Shown: positions 1 to 7,903, counted from the stretch's first letter. The stretch is 64,000 nt of DNA from an uncultured Christensenella sp. (GCA_910586035.1 CAJUHT010000002.1:1-64000); one strand, 5' to 3'. A program made the numbers and translations. Notes: generated from the letters alone by a model not told the origin.

Positions 1-22
1 TGTGCGGACTGCGGCTTAAAAA

Positions 23-208
23 TTTTGTTGTTCGCTTTGGTGCTTACCGTCTTAATCAGCCAAAAATGCCGCCGCAGGCAAATTGTCAAGGGTTTGCGCC
101 ATAGGCGACGACGGTTTTATGCCTAACGGGAGATAAATCGTCGCCCTTTACAATTTGGCAAGGCGGCGTATTCCGTCCACAGACGGTAAGCACAAGCGAA
201 TAACAAAA
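23..208. repeat. Long imperfect palindrome (186 bp), MITE-like or structured RNA
   Basis: Positions 23-52 are nearly the reverse complement of 181-208. 68-92 pairs with 144-168. An inner hairpin pairs GGCGACGA (104-111) with TCGTCGCC (138-145). The whole segment folds on itself in three nested steps. No gene lies in 1-424, and 209-344 shows nothing beyond AT-rich sequence. It could be a miniature inverted-repeat element or a structured transcript. No target-site duplication was found, and the window edge hides the left flank. Confidence 0.6.
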
Positions 209-344
209 CTACTGAATTCTTATGCAAAAAAAATAAAACCTCACGTTGATTTTATCACAAATAGAACAAGAAAAATTATCAAAGAGTTGTGAATTATGTC
301 GAATATTATATATAAAAATTTTTATAGAAAATACTTAAAAATGC

Positions 345-375
345 TTGCTTGTTACGCCGTGTAATGAATTATAAT
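345..375 (+). promoter_or_regulatory. MerR-type promoter with 19-bp spacer and dyad
   Basis: TTGCTT (345-350) and TATAAT (370-375) are separated by 19 bp instead of 17. The spacer holds the dyad TTACGC-C-GTGTAA, with one mismatch. This is the architecture that MerR-family activators untwist. About 40 bp, including both boxes, recur almost unchanged at 957-997 in front of the merR gene. The regulator at 1012 is therefore inferred to control this lipoprotein gene too. Confidence 0.8.
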
Positions 376-424
376 ATGGACAATGATTGTACGATAAACA
401 GTAATTTAGCGGAGGATTTTTTCA

Positions 425-862
425 ATGAAAAAGAAATTTATAATCATATTGGCTTGCCTAATGGCTATTTTAACCCTAACGTTAACTGCTTGCGGTGATG
501 ATAAGAACGGCACTTATTATCCGACAAATGAGGAAATGAAAACAAATCTCGAAAACAATGGCTATGTTGTTATATTGTATCAAGATTTATCAGATAGTAA
601 TGGTAATCGCCATTATGGAACGTTATTGTTTGCAAATAAAGAACGCGAAGGCGAACCAAAAGAATATCTCTGGTTTTATCGTTTTGATAGTGCAACATCT
701 TGTGAGTACTATTATAATTCGCTGGAACAGAATTGCGAAAATTATAATTCATTAGTCAAAATAGAAAACGATGAAAAATTTGGAAATATTGTTTATTGCG
801 GAACGGAAAATGCAATAAGTGCATCGGGAATTAAGGTAGTAGAAGTTAAAGTCAAAGTTTAG
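425..862 (+). CDS. Small lipoprotein of unknown function
   Basis: This 145-aa protein begins with Lys residues, a hydrophobic stretch and a lipobox ending in LTAC (Cys about residue 23). It should be a lipid-anchored extracellular protein. The mature part is polar and Tyr/Asn-rich, and I recognise no domain. A GGAGG ribosome site (411-415) sits 9 nt before the ATG. It stands alone between a MerR-type promoter and a clear terminator at 891-923. The promoter copy shared with the downstream merR-ABC operon suggests that it senses, binds or responds to the same compound as the exporter. That role is inferred from regulation only. Confidence 0.85.
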   Translation: MKKKFIIILACLMAILTLTLTACGDDKNGTYYPTNEEMKTNLENNGYVVILYQDLSDSNGNRHYGTLLFANKEREGEPKEYLWFYRFDSATSCEYYYNSLEQNCENYNSLVKIENDEKFGNIVYCGTENAISASGIKVVEVKVKV

Positions 863-890
863 CGCATAAATTTCAATTTAACATAGAAAG

Positions 891-923
891 ACCGATAAGA
901 TTTAACCGTCTTGTCGGTTTTTT
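891..923 (+). terminator. Rho-independent terminator of the lipoprotein gene
   Basis: ACCGATAAGA pairs with TCTTGTCGGT (one G-U pair) around an 8-nt loop. A run of six T follows at 918-923. Confidence 0.9.
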
Positions 924-963
924 ACTGTCTTAAAAATTATTTGGCAAAAATACTGCAAAATGC

Positions 964-994
964 TTGCTTGTTACGCCGCGTAATGAATTATAAT
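964..994 (+). promoter_or_regulatory. MerR-type autoregulated promoter with perfect dyad
   Basis: TTGCTT (964-969), a 19-bp spacer and TATAAT (989-994). The spacer contains the perfect dyad TTACGC-C-GCGTAA. Transcription would begin near 1001, which excludes the in-frame ATG at 997 as the start and leaves an RNA leader of only about 11 nt before the ATG at 1012. Confidence 0.85.
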
Positions 995-1011
995 ATATGC
1001 GAGGTATATTT

Positions 1012-1797
1012 ATGGCAAGATATAAAGCAATTCCACAAGGATATATGACAGTTGGCGAAGTCGCAAAGAAAATGGGCGTAACCGTTCGAGCGTTGCAATA
1101 TTATGACCGCGAAGGGCTATTCAGTCCGTCTTGTATCAGCGAAGGCGGAAGGCGTTTATATAGCGATAAAGATATTGTTAAGTTACATCAGATACTTACT
1201 CTTAAATCGTTAGGGTTTTCATTTGATGAAATTAGAAATAGTTTGACTTCTATTGATACGCCCCAAAAGGCAATAATAGCGTTGACCGAACAAAGCAATT
1301 CAATAAAAACACAAATAAATACGCTTGCGCAATCTTTACAAGCAATTGAACTATTGAAAAACGAAATAGAACAAATGCAAACAGTTGATTTTTCAAAATA
1401 TGCCGATATAATTGTCAACTTGCAAATGGGGAATAAATATTACGGTTTAATTAAACATTTTGACGATAGTATGCTTGATTACTGTCATAAGAAATTCGAT
1501 AAAGATACGGGTAGCGCATTTATAAATAAGTTTAACTTTATTGTTAATAAAATAGAAAAATGCATTAAGAACGGCATAGCGCCCGACAGCGAACAAGGAC
1601 AACTTATTGCGAAAGAATTTTGGCAACTTATAACAGAGTTTACGGGCGGCGATATGAGTATGTTATCACAACTGATGAATTTCGGAAACGCGCAAGCGGA
1701 TAACGATATGCAAAACGTACTGAATGCTTTTATTGAGCCTGCGCTGTGTTTTTATTTTGAAAATTTGGGTATTAACCCTTTTGAGGCAAAAAAATGA
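1012..1797 (+). CDS. MerR-family transcriptional regulator with TipAS-like sensor domain
   Basis: Predicted 261 aa. The N-terminal winged helix-turn-helix is typical of MerR: MTVGEVAKKMGVTVRALQYY, then DREGL and GGRRLYSDKDI. A coiled-coil dimerisation helix follows (about residues 75-130). The last 130 residues are all-helical and resemble the drug-binding TipAS-like domain of MerR multidrug sensors. I chose the ATG at 1012 because GAGG at 1001-1004 is well spaced and the promoter -10 box overlaps the earlier ATG at 997. It overlaps the ABC ATPase by 4 nt (ATGA). It probably activates its own operon and the lipoprotein at 425 when it binds an unknown ligand. Confidence 0.9.
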   Translation: MARYKAIPQGYMTVGEVAKKMGVTVRALQYYDREGLFSPSCISEGGRRLYSDKDIVKLHQILTLKSLGFSFDEIRNSLTSIDTPQKAIIALTEQSNSIKTQINTLAQSLQAIELLKNEIEQMQTVDFSKYADIIVNLQMGNKYYGLIKHFDDSMLDYCHKKFDKDTGSAFINKFNFIVNKIEKCIKNGIAPDSEQGQLIAKEFWQLITEFTGGDMSMLSQLMNFGNAQADNDMQNVLNAFIEPALCFYFENLGINPFEAKK

Positions 1798-2606
1798 AAA
1801 ATATAATCGAGGTCAAGGAATTAAAAAAGAGTTACGGCGCGAACTCCGTATTGAAAGGTATAAATTTAACCGTACATAAAGGTGAAATCTTTGCTTTGCT
1901 CGGCGTAAACGGTGCGGGAAAAACTACGGCTTTGGAATGCATTGAGGGCTTACGCACTTACGATAGCGGAAATATAACCGTAAACGGGAAAATCGGTATT
2001 CAATTACAATCGTCCGCTTTACAAGCCTATATTAAACCTATGGAAGCCGTTAAACTGTTTGCGAATTGGCATAAAACCACACCAGATAAAGAAATGCTTA
2101 ATTCTTTCGGCATACCCGAATTATCAAAAAAGAAATATGCCGATTTGTCTACGGGGCAAAAACGCCGCTTACACCTTGCGCTTGCACTTATAGGCAACCC
2201 CGACATTATTTTCCTTGACGAACCGACTGCGGGTCTTGATGTTGAGGGGCGCGTATCGTTGCACGAACAAATACGCGCATTAAAATCACAAGGCAAAACA
2301 ATAATTCTTGCAAGCCACGATATGGCGGAAGTCGAAGAATTATGCGACAGAGTAGCCGTTTTGAGTAACGGGAATATTGCTTTTATCGGAACGGTTGACG
2401 AATTTACCGCTATGGGCGGCAAAAGGCATATTATACGCATAAAAACCGCCGACGGGCAAAACGAATACGAAACGGAAAATATTATGGAAACTTTATTTAC
2501 GCTATTATCGGAATACAAACAAAAAGGCATATCGATTTTGGAAATTCAGACCGATAGAATATCGCTTGAACAAAACTTTATGAACATTGTGAGAGGTGCG
2601 AACTAA
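1794..2606 (+). CDS. ABC transporter ATP-binding protein (drug-export type)
   Basis: 270 aa. Walker A is GVNGAGKTT (about residue 37), the signature is LSTGQKRR, Walker B is IIFLDEPTAGLD, and the H-loop is ASHD. The arrangement fits CcmA/DrrA-type ATPases that power ABC-2 exporters. It has a C-terminal extension after about residue 205, as in DrrA-like proteins. It is translationally coupled on both sides: ATGA with merR and TAATG with the permease. Under a MerR/TipAS-like sensor, export of a toxic or signalling small molecule is the simplest role. The substrate cannot be read from the sequence. Confidence 0.95.
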   Translation: MKNIIEVKELKKSYGANSVLKGINLTVHKGEIFALLGVNGAGKTTALECIEGLRTYDSGNITVNGKIGIQLQSSALQAYIKPMEAVKLFANWHKTTPDKEMLNSFGIPELSKKKYADLSTGQKRRLHLALALIGNPDIIFLDEPTAGLDVEGRVSLHEQIRALKSQGKTIILASHDMAEVEELCDRVAVLSNGNIAFIGTVDEFTAMGGKRHIIRIKTADGQNEYETENIMETLFTLLSEYKQKGISILEIQTDRISLEQNFMNIVRGAN

Positions 2607-3316
2607 TGAAGGCTTTTTTATACGGGATTGGTTTACAATTCAAGTTTGATATACGCAGTAAAGGTATGCTTATTGCTTGTTATCTTGTGCCGCTCATATT
2701 TTTTCTATTTATGGGCGGAATTTTCACTACTATTGATACGAACGCTACAAAAACTCTTATTTCGTCAATGACCGTGTTTACAATCATAATGAGCGCGTTG
2801 TTCGGCGTACCGCCCGCAGTTGCGGAAATCTACGGAACAGACGTTAAAAAGGTCTATAATGCAAACGGCGCGCCTATTTGGTTTGGCGTTATATCGCAAT
2901 TTATTTCGTCTTTTATACATACGATTTTATGCTGTCTTATAGTATTTGCTCTATCGCCTTTAATTTTCAAAGCGGAGTTGCCGTCTAATTTATTGTGGTA
3001 TTTCTTATCACTTTTAGCATTACTTGCGGTAACTCTTGCTATCGGTTGTATTTTCGGGCTTTTGATTAAACAGCAAGCAAAGTTGACAATGGTAGCAATG
3101 GCTATATTTTTACCGTCCACTATGCTGTCGGGCATTATGTTTCCCGCAGATATGTTGCCGCAGTTTATGCAATATATTGCCTATGCTTTCCCCGCTACAA
3201 TAGCATTTAAGGCAATGACGAGTTTTCAAGTTTGGCATTTACCCGTATTGTTCGGTATATTTATTTTACTTTGCGGCGTTATTGCTTTACTGTTAAAATT
3301 AAAAGTCAAGCGGTAA
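2606..3316 (+). CDS. ABC-2 type transporter permease
   Basis: 236 aa with about six hydrophobic segments and the ABC-2 layout: a first TM near residue 25, a cytoplasmic loop, then TM pairs and a final TM at 215-232. The segment GIMFPADMLPQFMQYI matches the conserved stretch before the last TM of DrrB/YhhJ-like permeases. The start codon overlaps the stop of the ATPase (TAATG), so the pair is made together and should form the exporter. The product is short for the family (usually 240-380 aa) but looks complete. Confidence 0.92.
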   Translation: MKAFLYGIGLQFKFDIRSKGMLIACYLVPLIFFLFMGGIFTTIDTNATKTLISSMTVFTIIMSALFGVPPAVAEIYGTDVKKVYNANGAPIWFGVISQFISSFIHTILCCLIVFALSPLIFKAELPSNLLWYFLSLLALLAVTLAIGCIFGLLIKQQAKLTMVAMAIFLPSTMLSGIMFPADMLPQFMQYIAYAFPATIAFKAMTSFQVWHLPVLFGIFILLCGVIALLLKLKVKR

Positions 3317-3319
3317 TTT

Positions 3320-3511
3320 ATGGAAGAAATGGAAACACTTAAAATTCAATATTATTATGCTTGCTGTCCTAAATGTAAAGCGGTATTGATACAAGCGCAA
3401 AACGGATTGGATGGCTATACAAAATGCGCGAAATGCGGCGAGTATGTACATATCGTTATACGCCACGGGTTAGTTACAACGAGATTAAAAGCGCAAGGAG
3501 CAAATCAATGA
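3320..3511 (+). CDS. Mini zinc-ribbon protein (63 aa)
   Basis: Two CxxC pairs (CPKC near residue 16 and CAKC near residue 36) mark a single zinc ribbon of the Com/rubredoxin-knuckle kind. It starts 3 nt after the permease stop and overlaps the next small gene by 4 nt (ATGA), so it belongs to the merR-ABC operon. Such ribbons bind nucleic acid or act as protein adaptors. The function here is unknown, and no family name can be assigned with confidence. Confidence 0.7.
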   Translation: MEEMETLKIQYYYACCPKCKAVLIQAQNGLDGYTKCAKCGEYVHIVIRHGLVTTRLKAQGANQ

Positions 3512-3669
3512 CTTATTATGTTGTATGTCCCGAATGCGGGTATAAATTATTAAAAGTGGGCGACGGTTCTACGATAGAAATCTATTGCCCGAAATGTAAG
3601 GGCAAATATTTGATAGCCGTAAAAGACGGTAAAGTTACCGTGCAAAAAGCAACCGTTGATAATAAATAA
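3508..3669 (+). CDS. Second mini zinc-ribbon protein (53 aa)
   Basis: A start at 3508 is supported by AAGGAG at 3495-3500 and an ATGA overlap with the preceding gene; a longer reading from 3424 would overlap that gene heavily. Two CxxC knuckles (CPEC, CPKC) are separated by about 18 residues, with a beta-rich tail (KYLIAVKDGKVTV). It resembles its neighbour at 3320 in plan, so the two may be diverged duplicates. Last gene of the operon. No function is known to me. Confidence 0.75.
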   Translation: MTYYVVCPECGYKLLKVGDGSTIEIYCPKCKGKYLIAVKDGKVTVQKATVDNK

Positions 3670-3674
3670 TAATA

Positions 3675-3841
3675 GTATTACTTTATACGCCACTATGTAA
3701 CACTGTCACACTTTTGACATTAAACCGCGACGCAGTGCCGATAAGTTACTATTACCTTATTGGCACTGCGGAACACGGAACATAAAAAGGCAATATGTGC
3801 GGGCGGCGACAGCCGCCCGCACTGTGGCGTATAGTATTACC
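3675..3841. repeat. Multi-hairpin intergenic structure
   Basis: An outer inverted repeat (3675-3693 with 3824-3841) encloses two strong hairpins. The first pairs 3731-3745 with 3756-3770 (15 bp, one mismatch). The second is a perfect 11-bp stem, 3797-3807 with 3812-3822, around the loop GACA. A further pair, ACATTAAAC (3718) with GTTTAATGT (3878), wraps the right part. Neither internal hairpin has a long T run, so this is more than a simple terminator. It fills most of the 315-nt gap 3670-3984. Confidence 0.65.
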
Positions 3842-3984
3842 ACGCCACCCCGTAACGTGTAACACATTTAGGGGCGTTTAATGTAAAATCGGCTATTATT
3901 CAATTAAAAATGACAAAATACTCTTTATGCCTTATTGTACCATTTAGGGTGGGTATGGGTGGGAGAAAATCAAGGAGTTTTTTT

Positions 3985-4158
3985 ATGAGTAAAATACTGA
4001 ACGGCTTAACGGTCATTTATTTTGACGATAAAGACAAGAATATATATGCGGAATTACCACCCGATAAAGAACAAGCAAAAAGGCTGTCAAGGCTCGTTTA
4101 CCGTGAGGCAATGACAACCATTAGTACCGAAAAGACAACCGACAAGCCGCAAGATTAA
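3985..4158 (+). CDS. Hypothetical 57-aa protein
   Basis: A good AAGGAG ribosome site (3972-3977) precedes the ATG at 3985. The product is a short acidic/basic mixture with one predicted helix (EQAKRLSRLVYREAM). It matches no domain I know. It lies alone between the multi-hairpin region and a gene-poor stretch. Small orphans of this kind are common in mobile-element remnants, but that is only context. Confidence 0.5.
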   Translation: MSKILNGLTVIYFDDKDKNIYAELPPDKEQAKRLSRLVYREAMTTISTEKTTDKPQD

Positions 4159-4277
4159 CTTGCGGCTATTTGCTTACCGTAAAGCGGGTAATCAGACAGC
4201 GGCAATTCCACTTGGCAAAATAATTCCGTATTATTCACCTTGAATATTACTATGTTCTTATTTGCAATAATCCGCTT

Positions 4278-4325
4278 CACCACTCTCGTTAAAGGTTGAA
4301 CATAATGCTTGTTCAACCTTTTTTC
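4278..4325 (+). terminator. tRNA-tail-like CACCA plus hairpin terminator, no tRNA body
   Basis: CACCA (4278-4282) is followed by a stem pairing AAAGGTTGAACA (4291-4302) with TGTTCAACCTTT and a T run. Spacing and sequence mirror the end of the tRNA-Val gene at 8486-8526: both read CACCA, 3 nt, TCGTTAAAG, 3 nt, GAAC. No tRNA body precedes it. The rest of the 4159-4579 gap holds a second repeat at 4471-4506, resembling 8536-8574, and the promoter of the next gene. Nothing else is apparent there. Confidence 0.7.
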
Positions 4326-4516
4326 TTTTATTGATTAAATTTGGAAAGCATCGCGCGTGTCGCCGTATTTTAGCCGCCTTGCTTTTTAGGGTAGTTACTC
4401 GGTTTTGTTCGTTTGCTTTGGTCAATTGCGGCGGGCACTTGATATGCCATGTGGTGCGTCTGCTCGTTAATTCAAGCCCCCACCACAGCGCCATTTTAAT
4501 TTTTTACGTCATACAT

Positions 4517-4545
4517 TTGAAAATATTTTTAATTTATGCTATAAT
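4517..4545 (+). promoter_or_regulatory. Promoter of the PD-(D/E)XK gene
   Basis: TTGAAA (4517-4522), 17-bp spacer, TATAAT (4540-4545). It lies 34 nt upstream of the ATG. Confidence 0.75.
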
Positions 4546-4579
4546 TTGCAAATAACAAATACTCAAAGAATTTTTAGTT

Positions 4580-5665
4580 ATGATAAGCAGTAATTTTATA
4601 GAAAGTTTAAAAAAAATAAATTTAAAAGATAAAGCGCCTGATTATAATTTTTTAGACGTAATAAGAAAGAACGATAACGAAAACATTATTTCAGAATGGC
4701 TGGCTTTTTTGTTCGACATAAATAAATGTAGCAGTCCACAACCTTTAAAGCTATTTTGCGAATTTTGTGGAATAGAATTTGACGATAGTCAATTAGAAAT
4801 AGGACGTGAATACACACTTGACAATAGACGGCGAATTGATATTATAATCAAATTGAAAAATGCTTGGATTGTAATAGAAAACAAAATAAATTCTATGGAA
4901 TGCAATGAGCAAACCGTTGATTATGAAGATAAAATAGTAAGTGAAATAAACGGTCAAAATATTTCCTTGCACTACATTTATTTAAAGCCCACATTTAACA
5001 AGTCCAATCCAACTAATAAAAAGTTTAAAATAATGACTTATGGAGAACTTGTGGAAATTTGGAAAGGTATAAAACCCGAAAATTTTACACGAACAGAGTG
5101 CTACGTTTATTTTAGTGAATTTATGAAATTGATAAATGCGAAATATTCTATGAGCAAAGAATTGCAATTTGACGAAAACACAAAATTATATATCGAGTTT
5201 AGGGAACAGTTTTATTCTGCGGAAAAGTCATTCGATAGCACTTGTCAAGCTGTAAGAGATAAGCTCATAAATTTGTTGAATAGTGTATTTCCTGATGAAG
5301 AATGGACCATTTATGCTCGTGCAACATATATTTTATTCTACAAAAGAAGTTGGGGATTTGATTTACATTTTGAAATAGGCACTTGGGATTGGCAAAGAGA
5401 TTATAAAAATATAACGTTTAACAGATTGATTGCTAAAAACGTTCAAATTACATATTGCCTACACGCCGAGCGCAAACAAGCTGAAATATACGGCGTTAAA
5501 TTCAAGGAAATCGAAAATAAAAACAGTCATCTATTTAGTACGGAACATTACAATTTCAGCAATGAGGAAAATTGTATTTCTTCACTGAATGCTATTGCCG
5601 AAAGATTGCTGGAAATAAAAAATTCAATTACTCCAATTGTTGAAAATGCTATAAAAGCGACTTGA
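4580..5665 (+). CDS. PD-(D/E)XK nuclease superfamily protein
   Basis: 361 aa. Residues 75-115 carry the nuclease core: RRIDIIIKLKNAWIVIENKI, where D...E-x-K supply the metal and scissile-phosphate residues. This is the pattern of the PDDEXK_4 family (PF14281). The C-terminal 150 residues are unfamiliar and may bind a substrate or partner. Proteins like this occur in defence islands and as lone genes beside mobile DNA. No methylase, helicase or toxin partner is adjacent. The SD is poor. The stop overlaps the TTG or ATG start of the LRR gene, so both are probably co-transcribed. Low GC and AAA/ATA-rich codons differ from the core genes further right, suggesting acquisition. Confidence 0.75.
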   Translation: MISSNFIESLKKINLKDKAPDYNFLDVIRKNDNENIISEWLAFLFDINKCSSPQPLKLFCEFCGIEFDDSQLEIGREYTLDNRRRIDIIIKLKNAWIVIENKINSMECNEQTVDYEDKIVSEINGQNISLHYIYLKPTFNKSNPTNKKFKIMTYGELVEIWKGIKPENFTRTECYVYFSEFMKLINAKYSMSKELQFDENTKLYIEFREQFYSAEKSFDSTCQAVRDKLINLLNSVFPDEEWTIYARATYILFYKRSWGFDLHFEIGTWDWQRDYKNITFNRLIAKNVQITYCLHAERKQAEIYGVKFKEIENKNSHLFSTEHYNFSNEENCISSLNAIAERLLEIKNSITPIVENAIKAT

Positions 5666-5667
5666 AT

Positions 5668-6387
5668 ATGTTCGAATATACAGTAAAATTTGCAATATTG
5701 CCGAAAGACACTACGGCGACAGAGATTTGCGATTATGAATATTATTATAGACACCCTTTTACTGTAATCAAAATAAGAGATAGCATAGAAATTGTTGGTG
5801 AACGGGCGTTTTCTAATAACATTTGGTTACGAAGTGTTGAATTGGGTGCAAATGTAAAGTTCATCAAAAAAGCCGCATTTTATAATTGCGTGAAATTAGA
5901 AGAAGTAAAGCTGCATTCATATGTTCTGGAAATAGGCGAAGGCGCATTTTGTATGTGTAAAAGTCTTAAAGAAATTGTTTTGCCTAACGGCATTAACACA
6001 ATAAAACGCTACGCATTTGCGGCGAGTGGATTACAAAAGATATTTTTGCCGAAAGGTTTAAAAAAAGTTGATGATTGGCTATTCCACAACTGTCGCAAAT
6101 TGCAAGAAGTCCTATTGCCTGACACATTAACCTCAATATGCAGTAACGCCTTTGCATATTGCGAATTATTGACAAGCATAGTTATCCCTAAAAATATTAT
6201 AGAAATTGGGAATTGCGCATTTTTAAAGTGTAAAAACTTGAAGAATGTTTATATTCAAGGTAATATTGAAATGATAGGAAAGAAAGTATTTGAAGGATGC
6301 CGAAAAGTAACAATTCATATTATAGGCACAACTCAACCTGATTGGGCAAAAAATTTAGGAAAGAACTGCATAATTGAATTATCTTAA
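5668..6387 (+). CDS. BspA-type leucine-rich repeat protein (LRR_5)
   Basis: 239 aa made almost wholly of BspA/LRR_5 units of about 23 residues, such as VELGANVKFIKKAAFYNC and IVLPNGINTIKRYAFAASG. There are about seven repeats. No signal peptide is present, unlike most secreted BspA proteins, so it may act inside the cell, perhaps with the nuclease just upstream. The ATG at 5668 is preferred; a TTG at 5662 overlapping the upstream stop is possible. Protein-protein interaction is the family role. The partner is unknown. Confidence 0.85.
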   Translation: MFEYTVKFAILPKDTTATEICDYEYYYRHPFTVIKIRDSIEIVGERAFSNNIWLRSVELGANVKFIKKAAFYNCVKLEEVKLHSYVLEIGEGAFCMCKSLKEIVLPNGINTIKRYAFAASGLQKIFLPKGLKKVDDWLFHNCRKLQEVLLPDTLTSICSNAFAYCELLTSIVIPKNIIEIGNCAFLKCKNLKNVYIQGNIEMIGKKVFEGCRKVTIHIIGTTQPDWAKNLGKNCIIELS

Positions 6388-6427
6388 AATTATGCTTTTA
6401 AATATTCGTTTTAATTTACCACTGCCC

Positions 6428-6451
6428 CACCACTTTAATTAAAGGTTGAAC
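6428..6451 (+). repeat. Third tRNA-tail-like repeat copy
   Basis: The 24-nt stretch matches 4278-4301 at 21 positions (CACCACT, then TTAAAGGTTGAAC). Here the right arm of the hairpin is missing. It lies just downstream of the LRR gene. The nuclease-LRR pair is therefore flanked by direct copies of this repeat. Confidence 0.55.
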
Positions 6452-6512
6452 CCCCGAAAACGAAAACATTTTCTTGAACGACTTAGTAAGCTTAAACTTA
6501 CACAACTAACGC

Positions 6513-6545
6513 AACCGCACAAAGCGAACAGCCTTGTGCGGTTTT
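6513..6545 (+). terminator. Terminator after the LRR gene
   Basis: AACCGCACAA (6513-6522) pairs with TTGTGCGGTT (6534-6543), followed by TTTT. It separates plus-strand transcription from the convergent hydrolase gene. Confidence 0.85.
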
Positions 6546-6584
6546 AATAATCTCAATTTACTTAACTGTCTTATAAGCTTTACT

Positions 6585-7367
6585 TTAACACTCCTGCAAA
6601 AATTTTTCCAGACAAATATTAAATTCTTGCGGGACGTCCATATTCACACAGTGTCCCGCGCCGCTAAATATAATTTTATCGCAATTTTCATATTCCGCCC
6701 ATTCGTTTACTATTTCAATTTCCGCAGGTATGTCGTATTCGCCGCAACCGACCAATAATTTATAATGCCGTTCCTTCTTCGGATACTTATTAACAAGATT
6801 TTGCAACCCAGCCAAATATTTAAACGAACTTTTATTAAATTGAATATTCATATTGTAAAAAGCAGTTTGCGCCGCAGTAGTATAGGCGGAAATCTTTTTG
6901 TTATCCTTTGCAAACCACTTGACTGAAAGCATTGCTTTCATCATCATTTTCATTTGACCTTTTGAATTAGCCCTTTGCCTTTCAACGTCAAATTTATTTA
7001 TATCGTAACCGCCAAAGCAAGCAAGCGACAATACTTTATCTTCGTACTTATTGGCAAAGTCCTGTATAAAAACCGAGCCCAGCGATACCCCTACAAAGTG
7101 CGCGGCGGGTATGTTGTGTTTTTGAAAAATTTTATCGAGCCAATAGGACGTTTTTTCAATGTTGTCGCCTCTCTTCCCCTTAATCGAATTGCCGTGCCCT
7201 AAAATATCGATAGCCAGCAAATTATATTTACCGGAAAAGTACGCGTACTGTTTTTCAAACATTCTATGGTCGACAAAAGCGGCGTGTATAAAGACGAGCC
7301 ATTGACTTTTTGCCGTATCGTCGATATAGTAGGCAATTGGCGAATTTTCGAGTTTTAAATTTCTCAT
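6585..7367 (-). CDS. Alpha/beta hydrolase
   Basis: 260 aa. It has an oxyanion-hole segment (FIHAAFVDHRMFEKQ), a nucleophile elbow GVSLG (Ser about residue 93), a late acid residue in CGEYD and a catalytic His in GAGHCVNMD. The fold is that of soluble esterase/hydrolase family enzymes; the substrate is unknown. The start at 7367 uses a GGGAG site and overlaps the PadR gene stop by ATGA. The PadR regulator is therefore co-transcribed and likely controls this enzyme together with itself. Confidence 0.9.
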   Translation of the reverse strand: MRNLKLENSPIAYYIDDTAKSQWLVFIHAAFVDHRMFEKQYAYFSGKYNLLAIDILGHGNSIKGKRGDNIEKTSYWLDKIFQKHNIPAAHFVGVSLGSVFIQDFANKYEDKVLSLACFGGYDINKFDVERQRANSKGQMKMMMKAMLSVKWFAKDNKKISAYTTAAQTAFYNMNIQFNKSSFKYLAGLQNLVNKYPKKERHYKLLVGCGEYDIPAEIEIVNEWAEYENCDKIIFSGAGHCVNMDVPQEFNICLEKFLQEC

Positions 7368-7903
7368 ATACCCTGCTCCCTTACGTTTTTTAACAAGCGG
7401 TTGTACCATTCGATATTGAATTTTATTAAATCGCGCCCGTACGTAGCCGTTTGAAATTGAAAATAAAAAATTTGGTTATTTTGGTTTTGGCTTGACATAG
7501 TTGTGCCATCGTTACAGATTTTATCCAAATCGAAAAGCAATTTTTTTAAATGCGATATATGATTTTCAATAAGTTTTATGCGGGTTTCTTTTTCGGCAAA
7601 TCCTAAAAAATAAATCTTTGTTAGTTCGGGATTTTTAGCCGTACCGCTATTTATAGGGCTGCTCAGCCAAGCGTTAAAGTAGTTTATACCGTTATCCGTA
7701 ATGCCGTAAATTTTTTTCAGTTTGCCCTTTTCCGTAATTTCGCTAACTTTAATATATCCGCTTTGCAATAACTTTTTAATTGAGGCTTGTATACTGCCCA
7801 TACTGCAACTGTACATTAAATTTAGTCCTTCGTTTATGCGCTTGCGCAATTGGTAAATCGTGCGTGATTGCAGTAACAGTAAACCTAAAATTATGTTATC
7901 CAT
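7364..7903 (-). CDS. PadR-family transcriptional regulator
   Basis: 179 aa. The N-terminal winged helix begins MDNIILGLLLLQSRTIYQL and continues with MYSCSMGSIQASIKKLLQSGYI and a wing (KLKKIYGITDNG). A long helical C-terminal part (about 90-179) would form the dimer and ligand pocket. The start at 7903 has a near-perfect AGGGAGG site. Its promoter contains a 19-bp palindrome over the -10 box, so autorepression is likely. It is followed immediately by the hydrolase gene. Confidence 0.9.
   Translation of the reverse strand: MDNIILGLLLLQSRTIYQLRKRINEGLNLMYSCSMGSIQASIKKLLQSGYIKVSEITEKGKLKKIYGITDNGINYFNAWLSSPINSGTAKNPELTKIYFLGFAEKETRIKLIENHISHLKKLLFDLDKICNDGTTMSSQNQNNQIFYFQFQTATYGRDLIKFNIEWYNRLLKNVREQGI

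Noticed and set aside
997..1011. Earlier ATG for merR
   Set aside because: It lies upstream of the predicted transcription start, next to the -10 box.
4331..4555. A 74-codon open frame in the 4159-4579 gap
   Set aside because: It crosses the tRNA-tail-associated repeat and the promoter of the next gene, and lacks a ribosome site.
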